A DNA stretch of 48,152 bases from an uncultured Lachnospiraceae bacterium (GCA_947624815.1 CANQME010000006.1:1-48152), one strand, 5' to 3'; shown: positions 30,592 to 40,381, counted from the first letter of the stretch. A program made the numbers and translations. Notes: generated from the letters alone by a model not told the origin.

Positions 30592-33500
30592 TTATTCCGG
30601 TACCGGGACCGTCTCCGCCAGATGCAGAGAGTAAATGTACCGTTCCTTCACATTCCGTTTCGTCATCTGACAAAGCGCCTTCTGATAGTAATCCAGCTGA
30701 ACCTTATAGCGCTGTGCCAGCAGCTCTCCCTGTCCGTTCTCCACCCGGTCCGTCTTATAATCCAGAAGCACCACTCCGTCGTCCTCCTCCAGATAGGCGT
30801 CGATAATTCCCTGGATCAGGACCAGCTCGTCCGAATCTCCCAGTCCCATCTCCCGGGCCGGAATCCCGAGAATAAACTGCTGCTCCCGGTGGAGACGGCC
30901 AGTCTCCTGGGCACGGCGCACCCGCTCTCCCAGGGGCGAAGCCGCGAAACGCCAGATGGGATAAGGCCGTACCAGGGCCGCGGCCTCCTCGCCGATACGG
31001 CGACGCTCCGCCATTTCCCTGATCTGGGACTCCACCTCCGGATATGACCTCGCTCTGGTGAAGTCCAGAAGCTCCAGCACCCGGTGATAAGCCGTCCCGC
31101 GGCGGGCCGCCCGCTCCATGGCCGTCCTCCGTTCTCCTTCCGCGTCCGGGCCGCCGCTTTCCGCTCCCGGTCCGCCTGAGGGTTCGGCGGCAGGCGCTTC
31201 CGCTGCTCCCGCCTGCCGCCCGGCAGATCCCTTCTCTGCTTTCTCCTGCTGACCGGCAGGTCCCTTCTCTGCTTTCTCCTGCTGACCGGCAGACTCCTTC
31301 TCCGTCTCGGTCCGACCTCTCTCAACCGTCTCCGCGGATATCCGCCGGATGCTTTCGTCGTCCAGGTAATCCGCCGGGGCCGCCTGGACCGGACCGGTGA
31401 AATCATCGATCTCCTGACCCAGCTTCTTGAGTTCGGACACCGTCATCTTCGTATGGAGACCGATATCGGCCTCGTAGCCGTAACGGTAGCCGAAGCAGTC
31501 CTCAAGCTGCTCCCACAGGGCCCGGTCCTGTGCGGATACATCCCTGCCGGACGCCGCGCCGCCTGCGGGGACGCCAGCCTCCGCTTCCTCCGCCAGCCGC
31601 AGCAGTTCCTCCTTCCCGGCCTTCTTCCCGATCTGGCGCATCACCTCGTCGCCGACAAGCGTCTCCACCGGGACGCGGCTCACCTCAATGCTGCCGCTCC
31701 GGCCTGGCTGCGCCATCAGGATCCAGTCCAGGCAGGAACCGGCCAGGGTCAGGACGGTATAGGGGATCCGGGCGGGTCTTCCTCCCGTCTCCGGGCCGCT
31801 TCCCCATTCCACATTCTCCCACCGCTCCAGCTTCTTATCCAGCGACCGGTCCGTTCCGGTCAGGATCAGCTTCTCCTTTGCCCTGGTCATGGCCACATAG
31901 AGCACGCGCAGCTCCTCGCCCAGGTTGTCCAGCTCCATCTTCCGCTTCAGCACGTTCTTCTTAAGGGTCGGCCCCTTGATCCTCAGCTCCGTGTCCAGAA
32001 AATCCGTAGCGATCCCCAGGTCCGAATCGATCAGCAGCTTTCCCCGCACATCCTGCCGGTTAAACTGCTTCCCCAGTCCCGCCAGGAATACAACGGGGAA
32101 TTCCAGCCCCTTGCTCTTGTGGATACTCATGACGCGCACCATATTCTCATACTGTCCGGCCGGCGCCTCTCCGAAGTCCGTCTCGTACTTCCGAAGCTGC
32201 GTGATATAGCGGATAAACTGGAACAGTCCCTGATAGCTCGTCTTCTCGAAGGCCGACGCCTTCTCCACCAGCATGTCCAGATTGGCCCTGCGGGTCTGTC
32301 CTGCCGGCATCGCGGACACATAGTCGTAATATCCGGTCTGCTCGTAGACCTGGTATACCAGCTCGTGGATCGGCAGGTACGTGGCCTGCATGCGAAGCCC
32401 CTCAAGCATGCGCACGAACCTCTCAAGCTTCGGCGCCGCATCCCGCAGCCGCTTCGCAAACTCCGCGGGCAGACCCGAAGGAAGGCCCCCGGCAGTCTGA
32501 CTGCCGTCAACATCCGCGCCGTCCGTCCCGGTCAGATACCGAAGCGCTCCGTAGATCCCCCGATCCTGCCGGTGCTCCGCCGCCTTCTTATACGCGGCCG
32601 TCATCCAGGCCAGCTCCTCCTCGTCAAGTCCCACCATCGGCGAGCGCAGCACAGCCGCCAGCGGAATATCCTGGATCGGATTGTCGATGACCGCCAGCAT
32701 CGCCAGCACCGTCTCCACCTCTACCGTATCGAAATACCCCGTTCCCGTCTCCGCATAGGCGGGGATCCCTTCCCGGGTCAGTACCTGCAGCACCGTCTCG
32801 CTCCAGCCGGCCATGCTCCGCAGAAGGATCACCATATCGCCGTATCCGGCGGGCCGGTAGCACGCTTTCTCCTTATCCCAGACCTGAAGACCGTTCTCCG
32901 GGTCCGTAAGATGCCGCATCCGCCGGGCGATCATTTTCGCTTCCAGCTCCCTTGCCGTATAGTCCGCGGCTTCCTCATCCGCGACCCCCGCGGAGTCCTT
33001 CCCGGTATCCAGAAGAAGCAGCTCCGTCGGCGTCCCGCAGCGCTCTCCCGCGGCGAAGACGGCACCCGGATGAAGGGCGGTCTTTTCCGTATAATCAACA
33101 TTGCCCAGATTCTTCGTCATGATCTGGTAGAAGAGCTGATTCACGCTCTCCAGGACGGAGCCGCGGCTGCGGAAGTTCTGCCGAAGCTCGATCAGCCGGC
33201 TGTCGCCCTGCCCCTCCGTATAGGTCTCATATTTCTCCATGAAAAGCTCCGGCCGGGCCAGGCGGAACTTATAGATGCTCTGCTTGACGTCGCCCACCAT
33301 GAACACATCCGGCCGGCCGAACCGCTCTCCGGACAGCGCCCGGATCAGCGTCTCCTGCACGTAGTTGCTGTCCTGGTACTCGTCCACCAGGATCTCCGCG
33401 TACTGGCGGCTCAGACGGTCGGCAGTCTCCGTGTACGAAAGGAGCGGCGGTTCGTCTTCGGACTCCCCCGGATCCTCCACCAGGATCTTAAGCGCATAAT

Positions 33501-34590
33501 GCTCAAGGTCGTTAAAATCGACCAGGTTCTTGTCCTGCTTCGCCTCCCGGTACCGCTCGGAGAATATCTCCGCCAGCTCCAGAAGCTTCACCGTCACATC
33601 CCGCGTCGACCTAAGATCCGCCGCAGCCTCCGCCTCCGTCTGCGTTCCGCAGGTCGCCTTCAGGCCGCTTACAGCCTTCTTGACCCGGTTCCTGCATTCC
33701 GTGACCAGATCCTTTTTCACCGGATCGGTCTGGCCGCCGCGCACCGCCTTCAGTCTCCCGAATTCCGCGCCCTTAAGCCCCCCATACAGCTCCCCGTACG
33801 TCTGTGCGGCCGCCAGCGACCGAAGCATCTGAAGCTCCTTAAGAAGTGCCGGCAGATACGCCTCCGGCCCGTCCGGCTCACGGCAGAGCTTTACCGCGTC
33901 CTCATACTGCTCCGCCAGCTCCGCCAGCTGCCGTCTGACATCCTCCACCAGGAAGCGCATCCACCCGGTGTCTCCGAGTTCCCCCGTCTCCGCCTGTCCG
34001 GCTTCCCTGCGCTGCCGGCGAAACCACCGGTCCGGGAACGGATTGCTCTGGGCAAAGGTATACACCTGCAGGATGTAGTCCTCGATCCCGCTGTCCGTCC
34101 GGCCGGACGCATAGGTGTCCACGAACTTCTCAAACGCCGGATCCCCGGCAGCGTAATACTCCTCCAGCATGTCCTTTAACACATCCGTGCGCAGAAGCTT
34201 CAGCTCCCCCTCGTCGCCGATCCGAAACGCCGGATCGATATCCAGCAGGTTAAAATGCTCCCGGATCAGGCTCAGGCAGAAGCTGTCGATGGTCGTGATG
34301 CGGGCATAGGGAACCAGAGCCGCCTGCGCCTGAAGGTGCTCGTTGTCCGGCTCCTCGGAAAGCTTCTTCTCGATGGCCGCAGCGATCCGTTCCCGCATCT
34401 CCGCCGCGGCGGCGTTGGTAAATGTCATCACCAGGAGACGGTCGATATCCAGGGGCCGGGGACCTTCGCTGATCAGGCGGACGATGCGTTCCACCAGAAC
34501 CGCCGTCTTGCCGCTGCCGGCCGCCGCGGAGACCAGCAGATTGCAGCCTCTGGTCTCGATGACCTGCTTCTGCGTCTCAGTCCACTGCAT
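30592..34590 (-). CDS. addA: ATP-dependent helicase/nuclease subunit A
   Basis: 1332 residues from ATG 34590, with AAGGAGG upstream. It begins MQWTETQKQVIETRGCNLLV, with Walker A VSAAAGSGKTAVLVERI. UvrD-like motifs (LVDEYQDSN; VMSIHKSKGLEFPVVFLAG; RVLYVAMTRAK) follow. The C-terminal RecB-type nuclease has GVVLLDYKTDRV with the catalytic Asp and Lys. AddAB processes double-strand DNA ends up to Chi-like sites and loads RecA, replacing RecBCD in Firmicutes. Its start overlaps the addB stop by 14 bp. An acidic stretch rich in Glu, Gln and Ala with repeated EKAEKG words near residues 1150-1200 is a low-complexity insert. Confidence 0.97.
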   Translation of the reverse strand: MQWTETQKQVIETRGCNLLVSAAAGSGKTAVLVERIVRLISEGPRPLDIDRLLVMTFTNAAAAEMRERIAAAIEKKLSEEPDNEHLQAQAALVPYARITTIDSFCLSLIREHFNLLDIDPAFRIGDEGELKLLRTDVLKDMLEEYYAAGDPAFEKFVDTYASGRTDSGIEDYILQVYTFAQSNPFPDRWFRRQRREAGQAETGELGDTGWMRFLVEDVRRQLAELAEQYEDAVKLCREPDGPEAYLPALLKELQMLRSLAAAQTYGELYGGLKGAEFGRLKAVRGGQTDPVKKDLVTECRNRVKKAVSGLKATCGTQTEAEAAADLRSTRDVTVKLLELAEIFSERYREAKQDKNLVDFNDLEHYALKILVEDPGESEDEPPLLSYTETADRLSRQYAEILVDEYQDSNYVQETLIRALSGERFGRPDVFMVGDVKQSIYKFRLARPELFMEKYETYTEGQGDSRLIELRQNFRSRGSVLESVNQLFYQIMTKNLGNVDYTEKTALHPGAVFAAGERCGTPTELLLLDTGKDSAGVADEEAADYTARELEAKMIARRMRHLTDPENGLQVWDKEKACYRPAGYGDMVILLRSMAGWSETVLQVLTREGIPAYAETGTGYFDTVEVETVLAMLAVIDNPIQDIPLAAVLRSPMVGLDEEELAWMTAAYKKAAEHRQDRGIYGALRYLTGTDGADVDGSQTAGGLPSGLPAEFAKRLRDAAPKLERFVRMLEGLRMQATYLPIHELVYQVYEQTGYYDYVSAMPAGQTRRANLDMLVEKASAFEKTSYQGLFQFIRYITQLRKYETDFGEAPAGQYENMVRVMSIHKSKGLEFPVVFLAGLGKQFNRQDVRGKLLIDSDLGIATDFLDTELRIKGPTLKKNVLKRKMELDNLGEELRVLYVAMTRAKEKLILTGTDRSLDKKLERWENVEWGSGPETGGRPARIPYTVLTLAGSCLDWILMAQPGRSGSIEVSRVPVETLVGDEVMRQIGKKAGKEELLRLAEEAEAGVPAGGAASGRDVSAQDRALWEQLEDCFGYRYGYEADIGLHTKMTVSELKKLGQEIDDFTGPVQAAPADYLDDESIRRISAETVERGRTETEKESAGQQEKAEKGPAGQQEKAEKGSAGRQAGAAEAPAAEPSGGPGAESGGPDAEGERRTAMERAARRGTAYHRVLELLDFTRARSYPEVESQIREMAERRRIGEEAAALVRPYPIWRFAASPLGERVRRAQETGRLHREQQFILGIPAREMGLGDSDELVLIQGIIDAYLEEDDGVVLLDYKTDRVENGQGELLAQRYKVQLDYYQKALCQMTKRNVKERYIYSLHLAETVPVPE

Positions 34591-37500
34591 CCGCCGTACC
34601 TCCTTCCGTTCGTTCCATTTCCTCCCACGCCTGCTGCGGGGACACCGGCGCGAATCTCCGGTAACGGCAGCCGGCGATCCGCGTATCGAATCCGCAGACG
34701 CCGTGATAGGGACAGGAATCGCAGGCCGTGCGTCCTCCGCTCTTCTGAGGCTCCGCGCCGATCCGGCCGTCAAGGATCTCGCGGCCGTCCTTCTTAAGCT
34801 GCTCCCTCACGTACCGCCGCAGAAGCTCGAACCTCCTGCCGCTGGCCACCGACGACTGGCTCTCCTGGACCAGACCGTCCTTTACCGCCACCGGGATCAC
34901 GTCGGATTTCTGCCGGATCCCGCTGTCCAGGTGGCGGATGGCCTCCAGATCGCTGTTGACCAGCCCGTTCATCCGAAGCTGCCTAAGGATCTCGCTGTCG
35001 ATGTCCTCCGGCGTCTGCCCCGCCTCCCGCTCCGCAAGCGGATCCCTGATATTATAATAGAAGATCCCCGCGGGCACCACTTCCTTCCCGGGATGGCTGC
35101 GCCCGGTCAGCTCCATAACCGCGTCCATATAGACCACCAGCTGCAGCTGCAGCCCGTAGTACACTGCCGCCAGGTCGAACTGGGTTCCGCCCGATTTATA
35201 GTCGATGATCTTCACATATACCTGCTCTCCGCTTTCGCACAGATCCAGCCGGTCGATGCGGCCCCGAAGGTGCAGCGCCTCCTCGTCCGAGAGGCGGATC
35301 TTCATCGCCTTCAGATTATCGATGGCGGAAAATGACACCTCGTACCCCGCCGGCTCGAAATCCCCCTTCTTCAGCTGCTCCGTCAGCGCCCAGACGGTCC
35401 TCTCCGTCATCCGTCCGATCCGCTCCGCCAGATACCGGTTGCGGGCGGAGCTTAAAAGGATCGTATTGCCGTATTCCGACGTCACCTTCGCCACGCATTC
35501 CTCCACCAGGGACCTTCTCTGTTCCCCGTCCAGCTGAACCGCGCGGATCCCTCTCGCCTCCATTTCCTTAAAACAGAGGTCGATGGCGCCGTGAAAGAGA
35601 TTGCCCATGTCCACCGCAGCCAGCTGATACTCCTGCCGCTCCATCAGCTCCAGCCCGTAGTTCAGGAAATGGGCGTAGGCGCACGCCGCGTACTGCTCCA
35701 GCCTCGTAACGCTGCCCTGCATCACCGCGCCGTAAAGCGCCTGGGCCGCCGCCTTGCTGACGCCCCGTTTCTCGTAGGAATAAAACGCCGCCTCGGTCAG
35801 CCTGCGGACGGTCTCCGCATATTCCGGGCTTGCGGCAAGCCACCGGTACAGCGCCAGAAACCGCTCGCCGTCCGCCCGTCCGGCTTCCCCGGTCTCTTCT
35901 GTTCCGGACGACGCATACGCCCGAAGGCCGGCGATCAGCTGCTCCCTGCCGCCGGTCTTCGACACGATCAGATCCGAATTATCCCTCGTCTCCCTCACCT
36001 TAAGGAGCGGGAACATCCGGGCAAGCTCCCCGATCAGTCCCGACGGCCTGCGGCTCTTCCCCGCCCCGTCCAGAAGCGAGTACGACAGGATCAGCCTCTC
36101 CGACGGCTTCGTCAGCATCAGATACAGATAATACCTCTGCATGAAGCTGTCCTCCTTCGACGTCGGCGCCAGCTGGATCGAAAGCTGCTCAAATACCTCC
36201 CGGTCCATATCCGTCAGAAGGCTATGCGCGTCCTTGCGGGAAGGAACCACTCCTTCATTGACGCCCACGAAGAACAGGATCCGGATCCCCTCCAGCCTGG
36301 TCCTCGTGATATCCCCTACCGTCACCCGGTCCACCGTGGCCGGGATCACGCCAACCCGGATCTCCTCAAAACCGGCGTCCAGGATCTCCATATATTCCCG
36401 AAGGCTCAGCTTCTCGTCCCCCAGAAGCTCCGTCAGCCGGTTAAGAAGCTCCGTCACCCGTTCGAAGACCTGGCTGTACTCCTTCGCCAGGACGAACTGT
36501 CCGTCTCTCTCGAAGCCTTCCCGGTAACGGTCCAGCTTCTCCTCCACGCGGCACTCCCGAAGCCAGGCTGCGACCGCTTCGTTCATCGTCCGCACGGTCC
36601 TGTCCTCCAGTCGCATGGCCTCCCGAAGCGCCGCCAGCGGTCTTAAGACCTCCCGGCGGAACACGTTCAGCTGATCCAGATTCAGGCTCTTCGCGCCCCG
36701 GTATGTAGACTCCCAGGTCTCGTTCCACCTCTTAAACCCCCGGATACCCAGCGCCATGCAGTAGTTTTCCAGCCGGTCAAGCTCCTCCCGCTCTTCCCAT
36801 TCCCGGTTCTGCAGACCGCCGCCGGGAACCGCCAGACCGGTCTTCAGGTACCGGAACACGCTCTCATAATCAAAATCCTTCCGCACGGCCGCTAGTCCTG
36901 CGCGGATGAATTCCACCATGACATTTTCCAGTATGCTTTTCTTGCTGTCCATGAAAAACGGAATGTCTTCCATCCGGAACCGGTTGACGATCTCGTGACG
37001 GTACCCGGCCAGATCTCCCGTGATCACGGCGATTTCACGAAAACGGACCCCCTCGCGCCGCACCAGGGCGCAGATCCGCGTCGCCACGGCCGCCACCTCG
37101 TCCGACGGTCCCGACGCCTGCCAGACCTCCACCTCCTGCGGCTCCCAGCCGGCCGGTCCGTCGTAGCGGTAGAGATGTTTCTCGATATAGGCGATGGAAG
37201 GGCTGGTCTGAAAACGCCAGGGCGCCGCGGCTGCCTGTGCTTCCGCCGCCGGTTCCGCGCCCAGAAGCACGTCGTCCTCCCTCTCCACTCCCCGCGCGGA
37301 AGCCAGATCCGTCAGCCTGGCGATCATTTCCTTCCCCATGTAGAACAGATTCTGGTATCTTCCGCGCCGGTAGGGCCCCGCCGCCGGATCCATGCAGACG
37401 GTCACGATCACCTGCTTCGCGTGAATCATCAGCAGCTCCAGGATCCGGTACTGTACCGGCGTAAATCCCGTATATCCGTCCAGCGTGATCACACTGCGCT

Positions 37501-38080
37501 TAATCAGCTCCGACTCCGGAAGCACCCGGCAGAGGACGTCCAGGATCTCCTCCGCCGTGATAAAACGCTTCTCGATCGCTTCCTGAAAGGAACGGAAGAT
37601 CACCGCCAGATCGCTGCATTTCGCCTGCAGAAGGGCGCTCTCCGTCTCCCCTGCCACCTCGTCAAGCTCCTCGGGACCGACTCCGTACTGGTACAGCTCG
37701 GACAGCATGGATTTCAGCTGGTTGATGAATCCCGTCTGGTTCAGATGTCCCCCGTAAAGCTTCAGATTCTTCCTCTGCTCCGCCGCCACCTTCCGAAGCA
37801 CCATGGACTTGCCCATATCGTCCAGCACCGCCGGATGCTCCACGGCCAGCTCCTCAAACACCCGGTAAGCCAGCCGGTTGAAGCTGACGACGTCAATGTT
37901 CATGGTCCCGTGATCCGGATGCATGGCGACGATCTGCTTCTGGGTCTGCATCGTGAACTGCTCCGGCACCACGGCAATAAAAGAAGACCGCGGCTCCAGA
38001 AGGGACCTTGCGATCAGATCCTCATAAAGTCTGTGCGTCTTTCCGGAGCCGGAGCTTCCGATTATAAACTGAAGCGACAT
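34577..38080 (-). CDS. addB: ATP-dependent helicase/deoxyribonuclease subunit B
   Basis: 1167 residues. The N-terminal Walker A is IIGSSGSGKTHRLYEDL. The C-terminal nuclease core has VKIIDYKSGGTQFDL, and a set of cysteines near the end (CDSCPYHGVCGFDT…C) with one upstream Cys forms the Fe-S cluster typical of AddB. AddB is the Chi-recognising partner of AddA; both have nuclease domains. GGAGGAAGG precedes ATG 38080. A -10 element at 38116 starts the addBA operon, and the overlap with addA couples the two. Confidence 0.97.
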   Translation of the reverse strand: MSLQFIIGSSGSGKTHRLYEDLIARSLLEPRSSFIAVVPEQFTMQTQKQIVAMHPDHGTMNIDVVSFNRLAYRVFEELAVEHPAVLDDMGKSMVLRKVAAEQRKNLKLYGGHLNQTGFINQLKSMLSELYQYGVGPEELDEVAGETESALLQAKCSDLAVIFRSFQEAIEKRFITAEEILDVLCRVLPESELIKRSVITLDGYTGFTPVQYRILELLMIHAKQVIVTVCMDPAAGPYRRGRYQNLFYMGKEMIARLTDLASARGVEREDDVLLGAEPAAEAQAAAAPWRFQTSPSIAYIEKHLYRYDGPAGWEPQEVEVWQASGPSDEVAAVATRICALVRREGVRFREIAVITGDLAGYRHEIVNRFRMEDIPFFMDSKKSILENVMVEFIRAGLAAVRKDFDYESVFRYLKTGLAVPGGGLQNREWEEREELDRLENYCMALGIRGFKRWNETWESTYRGAKSLNLDQLNVFRREVLRPLAALREAMRLEDRTVRTMNEAVAAWLRECRVEEKLDRYREGFERDGQFVLAKEYSQVFERVTELLNRLTELLGDEKLSLREYMEILDAGFEEIRVGVIPATVDRVTVGDITRTRLEGIRILFFVGVNEGVVPSRKDAHSLLTDMDREVFEQLSIQLAPTSKEDSFMQRYYLYLMLTKPSERLILSYSLLDGAGKSRRPSGLIGELARMFPLLKVRETRDNSDLIVSKTGGREQLIAGLRAYASSGTEETGEAGRADGERFLALYRWLAASPEYAETVRRLTEAAFYSYEKRGVSKAAAQALYGAVMQGSVTRLEQYAACAYAHFLNYGLELMERQEYQLAAVDMGNLFHGAIDLCFKEMEARGIRAVQLDGEQRRSLVEECVAKVTSEYGNTILLSSARNRYLAERIGRMTERTVWALTEQLKKGDFEPAGYEVSFSAIDNLKAMKIRLSDEEALHLRGRIDRLDLCESGEQVYVKIIDYKSGGTQFDLAAVYYGLQLQLVVYMDAVMELTGRSHPGKEVVPAGIFYYNIRDPLAEREAGQTPEDIDSEILRQLRMNGLVNSDLEAIRHLDSGIRQKSDVIPVAVKDGLVQESQSSVASGRRFELLRRYVREQLKKDGREILDGRIGAEPQKSGGRTACDSCPYHGVCGFDTRIAGCRYRRFAPVSPQQAWEEMERTEGGTADAVD

Positions 38081-38115
38081 AAACCCTTCCTCCGTCCTTT
38101 CGCGGAATTTCTTCT

Positions 38116-38121
38116 ATTATA
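38116..38121 (-). promoter_or_regulatory. -10 element of the addBA operon
   Basis: A perfect TATAAT on the minus strand gives a start near 38109, about 29 nt before addB. The -35 is poor (TGGCGG at 17 bp), so the promoter is judged weak or activator-dependent. Confidence 0.5.
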
Positions 38122-38227
38122 CATCAGATGCCTCCCCGCCGCCATTCCTTTTTCATTCTTTTGGCGCGGCATATTTTCCGCAGGTCCGTAATAGATTGTA
38201 GCAAATCCATTTTCACGGAGGTCAGCC

Positions 38228-38662
38228 ATGAGCTCCAAAACCAAAATCGTCGTACTGAAAATGAAGGAGATCATCTACACCGCGATCTTTATCGGGTTTG
38301 CCATACTTCTGGTCACGCTTCTGATGATCATGTTCCGTCCGAAGCGCGAAGAAAGCGCCGTCTCTTCGTCTGCCGCGTTCGTTCCCGGAGTCTATACCGC
38401 CTCCCTGACCGTAGGGAGCCAGAACGTCAACGTGGAAGTGGCCGTCGACGAAGAACGGATCAATTCCATCTCCTTCGTCTCCCTGGACGACTCCGTCGCC
38501 ACCATGTACCCGCTGATGCAGCCGGTCATGAACGATCTGGCGGAGCAGATCCTAAGCAGCCAGTCCCTCGAGGATCTCTCCTATTCCATGGAAACCCGCT
38601 ACACCTCCCAGGCGGTGCTGGGGGCGATTGAAACCGCCGTGTCCAAAGCGCGGGTAAAATAG
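38228..38662 (+). CDS. Single-pass membrane protein with an FMN-binding-like domain
   Basis: 144 residues. A cytoplasmic start is followed by a helix at about residues 14-35 (IIYTAIFIGFAILLVTLLMI), then an extracytoplasmic domain of ~95 residues. The latter follows the FMN_bind pattern GxYTASLTVGSQNVNVEVAVDEERINSI, with an A-rich C-terminal helix (YTSQAVLGAIETAVSKA). In flavinylated domains the end reads SGATYTS, with a Thr that carries FMN; here it reads SMETRYTS, so the flavin Thr context is not kept. It may be a non-flavinylated relative with a different role. GGAGG lies 8 nt before the ATG. Standing between addB (divergent) and a MATE gene, it has no obvious partner. Confidence 0.55.
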   Translation: MSSKTKIVVLKMKEIIYTAIFIGFAILLVTLLMIMFRPKREESAVSSSAAFVPGVYTASLTVGSQNVNVEVAVDEERINSISFVSLDDSVATMYPLMQPVMNDLAEQILSSQSLEDLSYSMETRYTSQAVLGAIETAVSKARVK

Positions 38663-38676
38663 TAAGAATCTTTCTA

Positions 38677-38705
38677 TTGTATTCCTTTCCCGGTTATGTT
38701 ATAGT
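38677..38705 (+). promoter_or_regulatory. Promoter of the second MATE gene
   Basis: TTGTAT (38677-38682) and TATAGT (38700-38705) are spaced by 17 bp, with TG one base before the -10. The start would be near 38712, so coding starts at 38731 or 38758. Confidence 0.7.
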
Positions 38706-38757
38706 GACTTCGCATCCGGAAAAAACGGAAATGAAAACGCTTAAGAGGAAGCCTGTC

Positions 38758-40140
38758 ATGAGTCTGAGCAAAGCAAAAGCTGCCGGCGAACCCGGCGCGG
38801 AACATAAAAACCAGATCACGGAAGGAGTCATCTGGAAGCAGCTCCTTCTGTTCTTCTTCCCGATCCTGTTCGGCACCTTCTTCCAACAGCTGTACAACAC
38901 GGTGGACGCCATCGTGGTGGGTCAGTTCGTGGGCAAGGAGGCCCTGGCATCGGTCGGAGGGCCTACCGGCACCATCATCAACCTGCTGGTGGGCTTTTTC
39001 GTGGGCATTTCCTCCGGCGCCACGGTCATTATCTCCCAGTACTACGGCGCAGGGCGGGAAGACAAGGTGTTCTACGCGGTCCACACCTCCGCGGCGTTCG
39101 CCCTGGCGGCAGGAGCGTTCCTGACGGTGACGGGCCTGATCATCACGCCCTTCGCGCTGACGGCCATGGGGACGCCGGACGATATCATGGAATTTGCGGT
39201 CCTTTATATGCGGATCTATTTCCTCGGAATGATCCCCAACCTGATCTATAACATCGGCTCCGCCGTCCTGCGGGCCGTCGGAGACTCCAGAAGGCCCCTG
39301 TATTTTTTGATTGCCTGCTGCCTGTCCAACATCGTGCTGGACCTGCTGTTCGTGGTCGTTCTGAAAATGGGCGTAGCCGGCGCGGCCCTGGCTACCATCG
39401 CCTCCCAGACGGTCAGCGCCGTCCTGGTCGCCGCCGTACTCACCCGTACCAGGGAAATGTACCGGCTCACAATCTCCAGGATTACCCTGGACCGCCGCAT
39501 GCTGCACCGCATCATCCGGATCGGCCTTCCCGCCGGACTTCAGTCCACGATGTACTCGGTCTCCAACGTGATCATCCAGTCCAGCGTCAACAGCCTGGGC
39601 ACCGATACGGTGGCTGCCTGGACCGCCTACGGCAAGGTGGACGTTCTCTTCTGGATGACGGTCAGCGCCTTCGGCATCGCCATCACCACCTTCGTAGGAC
39701 AGAACTACGGGGCGGGACGGACCGAACGGGTCCACCGGGCCCTGTATACCTGCCTGGCCATGGCCGCCGTCACCACGCTGCTTCTGTCTGCGGCGCTCTA
39801 TTCCGCGGCGTCTTCGATCCTTGGCATCTTCACGACGGATCCCCAGGTGCTTCAGATCGGCGTCGGCATCATGCACTTCCTGGTGCCCACCTACATCACC
39901 TACGTGATCGTCGAAATCTACTCCGGAGCCCTCCGCGGCGTCGGCGACGTGTGGATCCCGATGATTTTCACGATGCTCGGCGTCTGCGTCCTGCGCGTCG
40001 TCTGGGTACTGGCCGCGGTTCCTCTCCGCCGCGAGATGCAGACCATCATCTTCAGTTATCCGCTGACGTGGACGGTGACGTCCGTCCTGCTGCTTGTCTA
40101 CCTGCATCTCTTCAGCCGTCTGAAGCGGCAGCCCGCGTAA
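38758..40140 (+). CDS. MATE family efflux transporter (second copy)
   Basis: About 460 residues from ATG 38758 (AGAGGAAG upstream; ATG 38731 also possible). It has twelve helices and MatE motifs: LFFFPILFGTFFQQLYNTVDAIVVG, VGKEALASVGG, GMIPNLIYNIGSAVLRAVGDS and TFVGQNYGAGR in the second half. It belongs to the DinF/NorM group, a multidrug or metabolite cation antiporter. It is clearly different from the MATE gene at 4134-5531, whose conserved blocks are of another subfamily. It has its own promoter and precedes the tRNA-Leu repeats. Confidence 0.93.
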   Translation: MSLSKAKAAGEPGAEHKNQITEGVIWKQLLLFFFPILFGTFFQQLYNTVDAIVVGQFVGKEALASVGGPTGTIINLLVGFFVGISSGATVIISQYYGAGREDKVFYAVHTSAAFALAAGAFLTVTGLIITPFALTAMGTPDDIMEFAVLYMRIYFLGMIPNLIYNIGSAVLRAVGDSRRPLYFLIACCLSNIVLDLLFVVVLKMGVAGAALATIASQTVSAVLVAAVLTRTREMYRLTISRITLDRRMLHRIIRIGLPAGLQSTMYSVSNVIIQSSVNSLGTDTVAAWTAYGKVDVLFWMTVSAFGIAITTFVGQNYGAGRTERVHRALYTCLAMAAVTTLLLSAALYSAASSILGIFTTDPQVLQIGVGIMHFLVPTYITYVIVEIYSGALRGVGDVWIPMIFTMLGVCVLRVVWVLAAVPLRREMQTIIFSYPLTWTVTSVLLLVYLHLFSRLKRQPA

Positions 40141-40146
40141 GAACCC

Positions 40147-40249
40147 GGCGCGAGTTTTTTGGCGCGAGCTTTTTCAAAAAAGGCGCGCGCGATTTTTCAA
40201 AAAAAGGCGCGCGATTTTTTCAAAAAAGGCGCGCGATTTTTTCAAAAAA
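40147..40249 (+). repeat. Tandem 22-bp repeats directly upstream of the tRNA-Leu promoter
   Basis: About 4.5 copies of GGCGCGCGATTTTTTCAAAAAA: a partial copy at 40147-40160, variants at 40161-40181 and 40182-40205, and two exact copies at 40206-40227 and 40228-40249. The last copy ends 3 bp before the -35. The A and T runs recur about every two helical turns, which could bend DNA or act as an UP element. Confidence 0.85.
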
Positions 40250-40252
40250 GTG

Positions 40253-40281
40253 TTGACAGACACGTTAAAGTGGGTTATAAT
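40253..40281 (+). promoter_or_regulatory. Consensus promoter of tRNA-Leu
   Basis: TTGACA (40253-40258) and TATAAT (40276-40281), both perfect, with a 17-bp spacer. The start would be near 40288, some 7 nt before the tRNA. Confidence 0.9.
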
Positions 40282-40294
40282 CGCTATTGTTCTT

Positions 40295-40378
40295 GCAGAA
40301 GTGGCGGAATTGGCAGACGCGCACGGTTCAGGTCCGTGTGGTAGCAATACCTTGTGGGTTCGACTCCCATCTTCTGCA
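40295..40378 (+). tRNA. tRNA-Leu (anticodon CAG)
   Basis: 84 nt with acceptor stem GCAGAAG/CTTCTGC, anticodon stem CACGG/CCGTG, loop TTCAGGT giving anticodon CAG (40329-40331), a long class II variable arm, and the T arm GTGGGTTCGACTCCCAT. It reads leucine codon CUG. The CCA end is not encoded. It is a single-gene transcript with a perfect promoter and terminator. Confidence 0.97.
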
Positions 40379-40381
40379 GAT

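Noticed and set aside
31453-34179. A 908-codon plus-strand open frame opposite addA
   Set aside because: AddA has all its helicase and nuclease motifs; the antisense frame is Leu/Arg/His-rich without a domain.
38674-40107. A 477-codon minus-strand open frame opposite the second MATE gene
   Set aside because: It is Asp/Gly/His/Gln-rich, has no start context, and the MATE frame is certain.
40147-40249. Repeat array considered as CRISPR
   Set aside because: Units are contiguous without unique spacers, and no cas genes are near.
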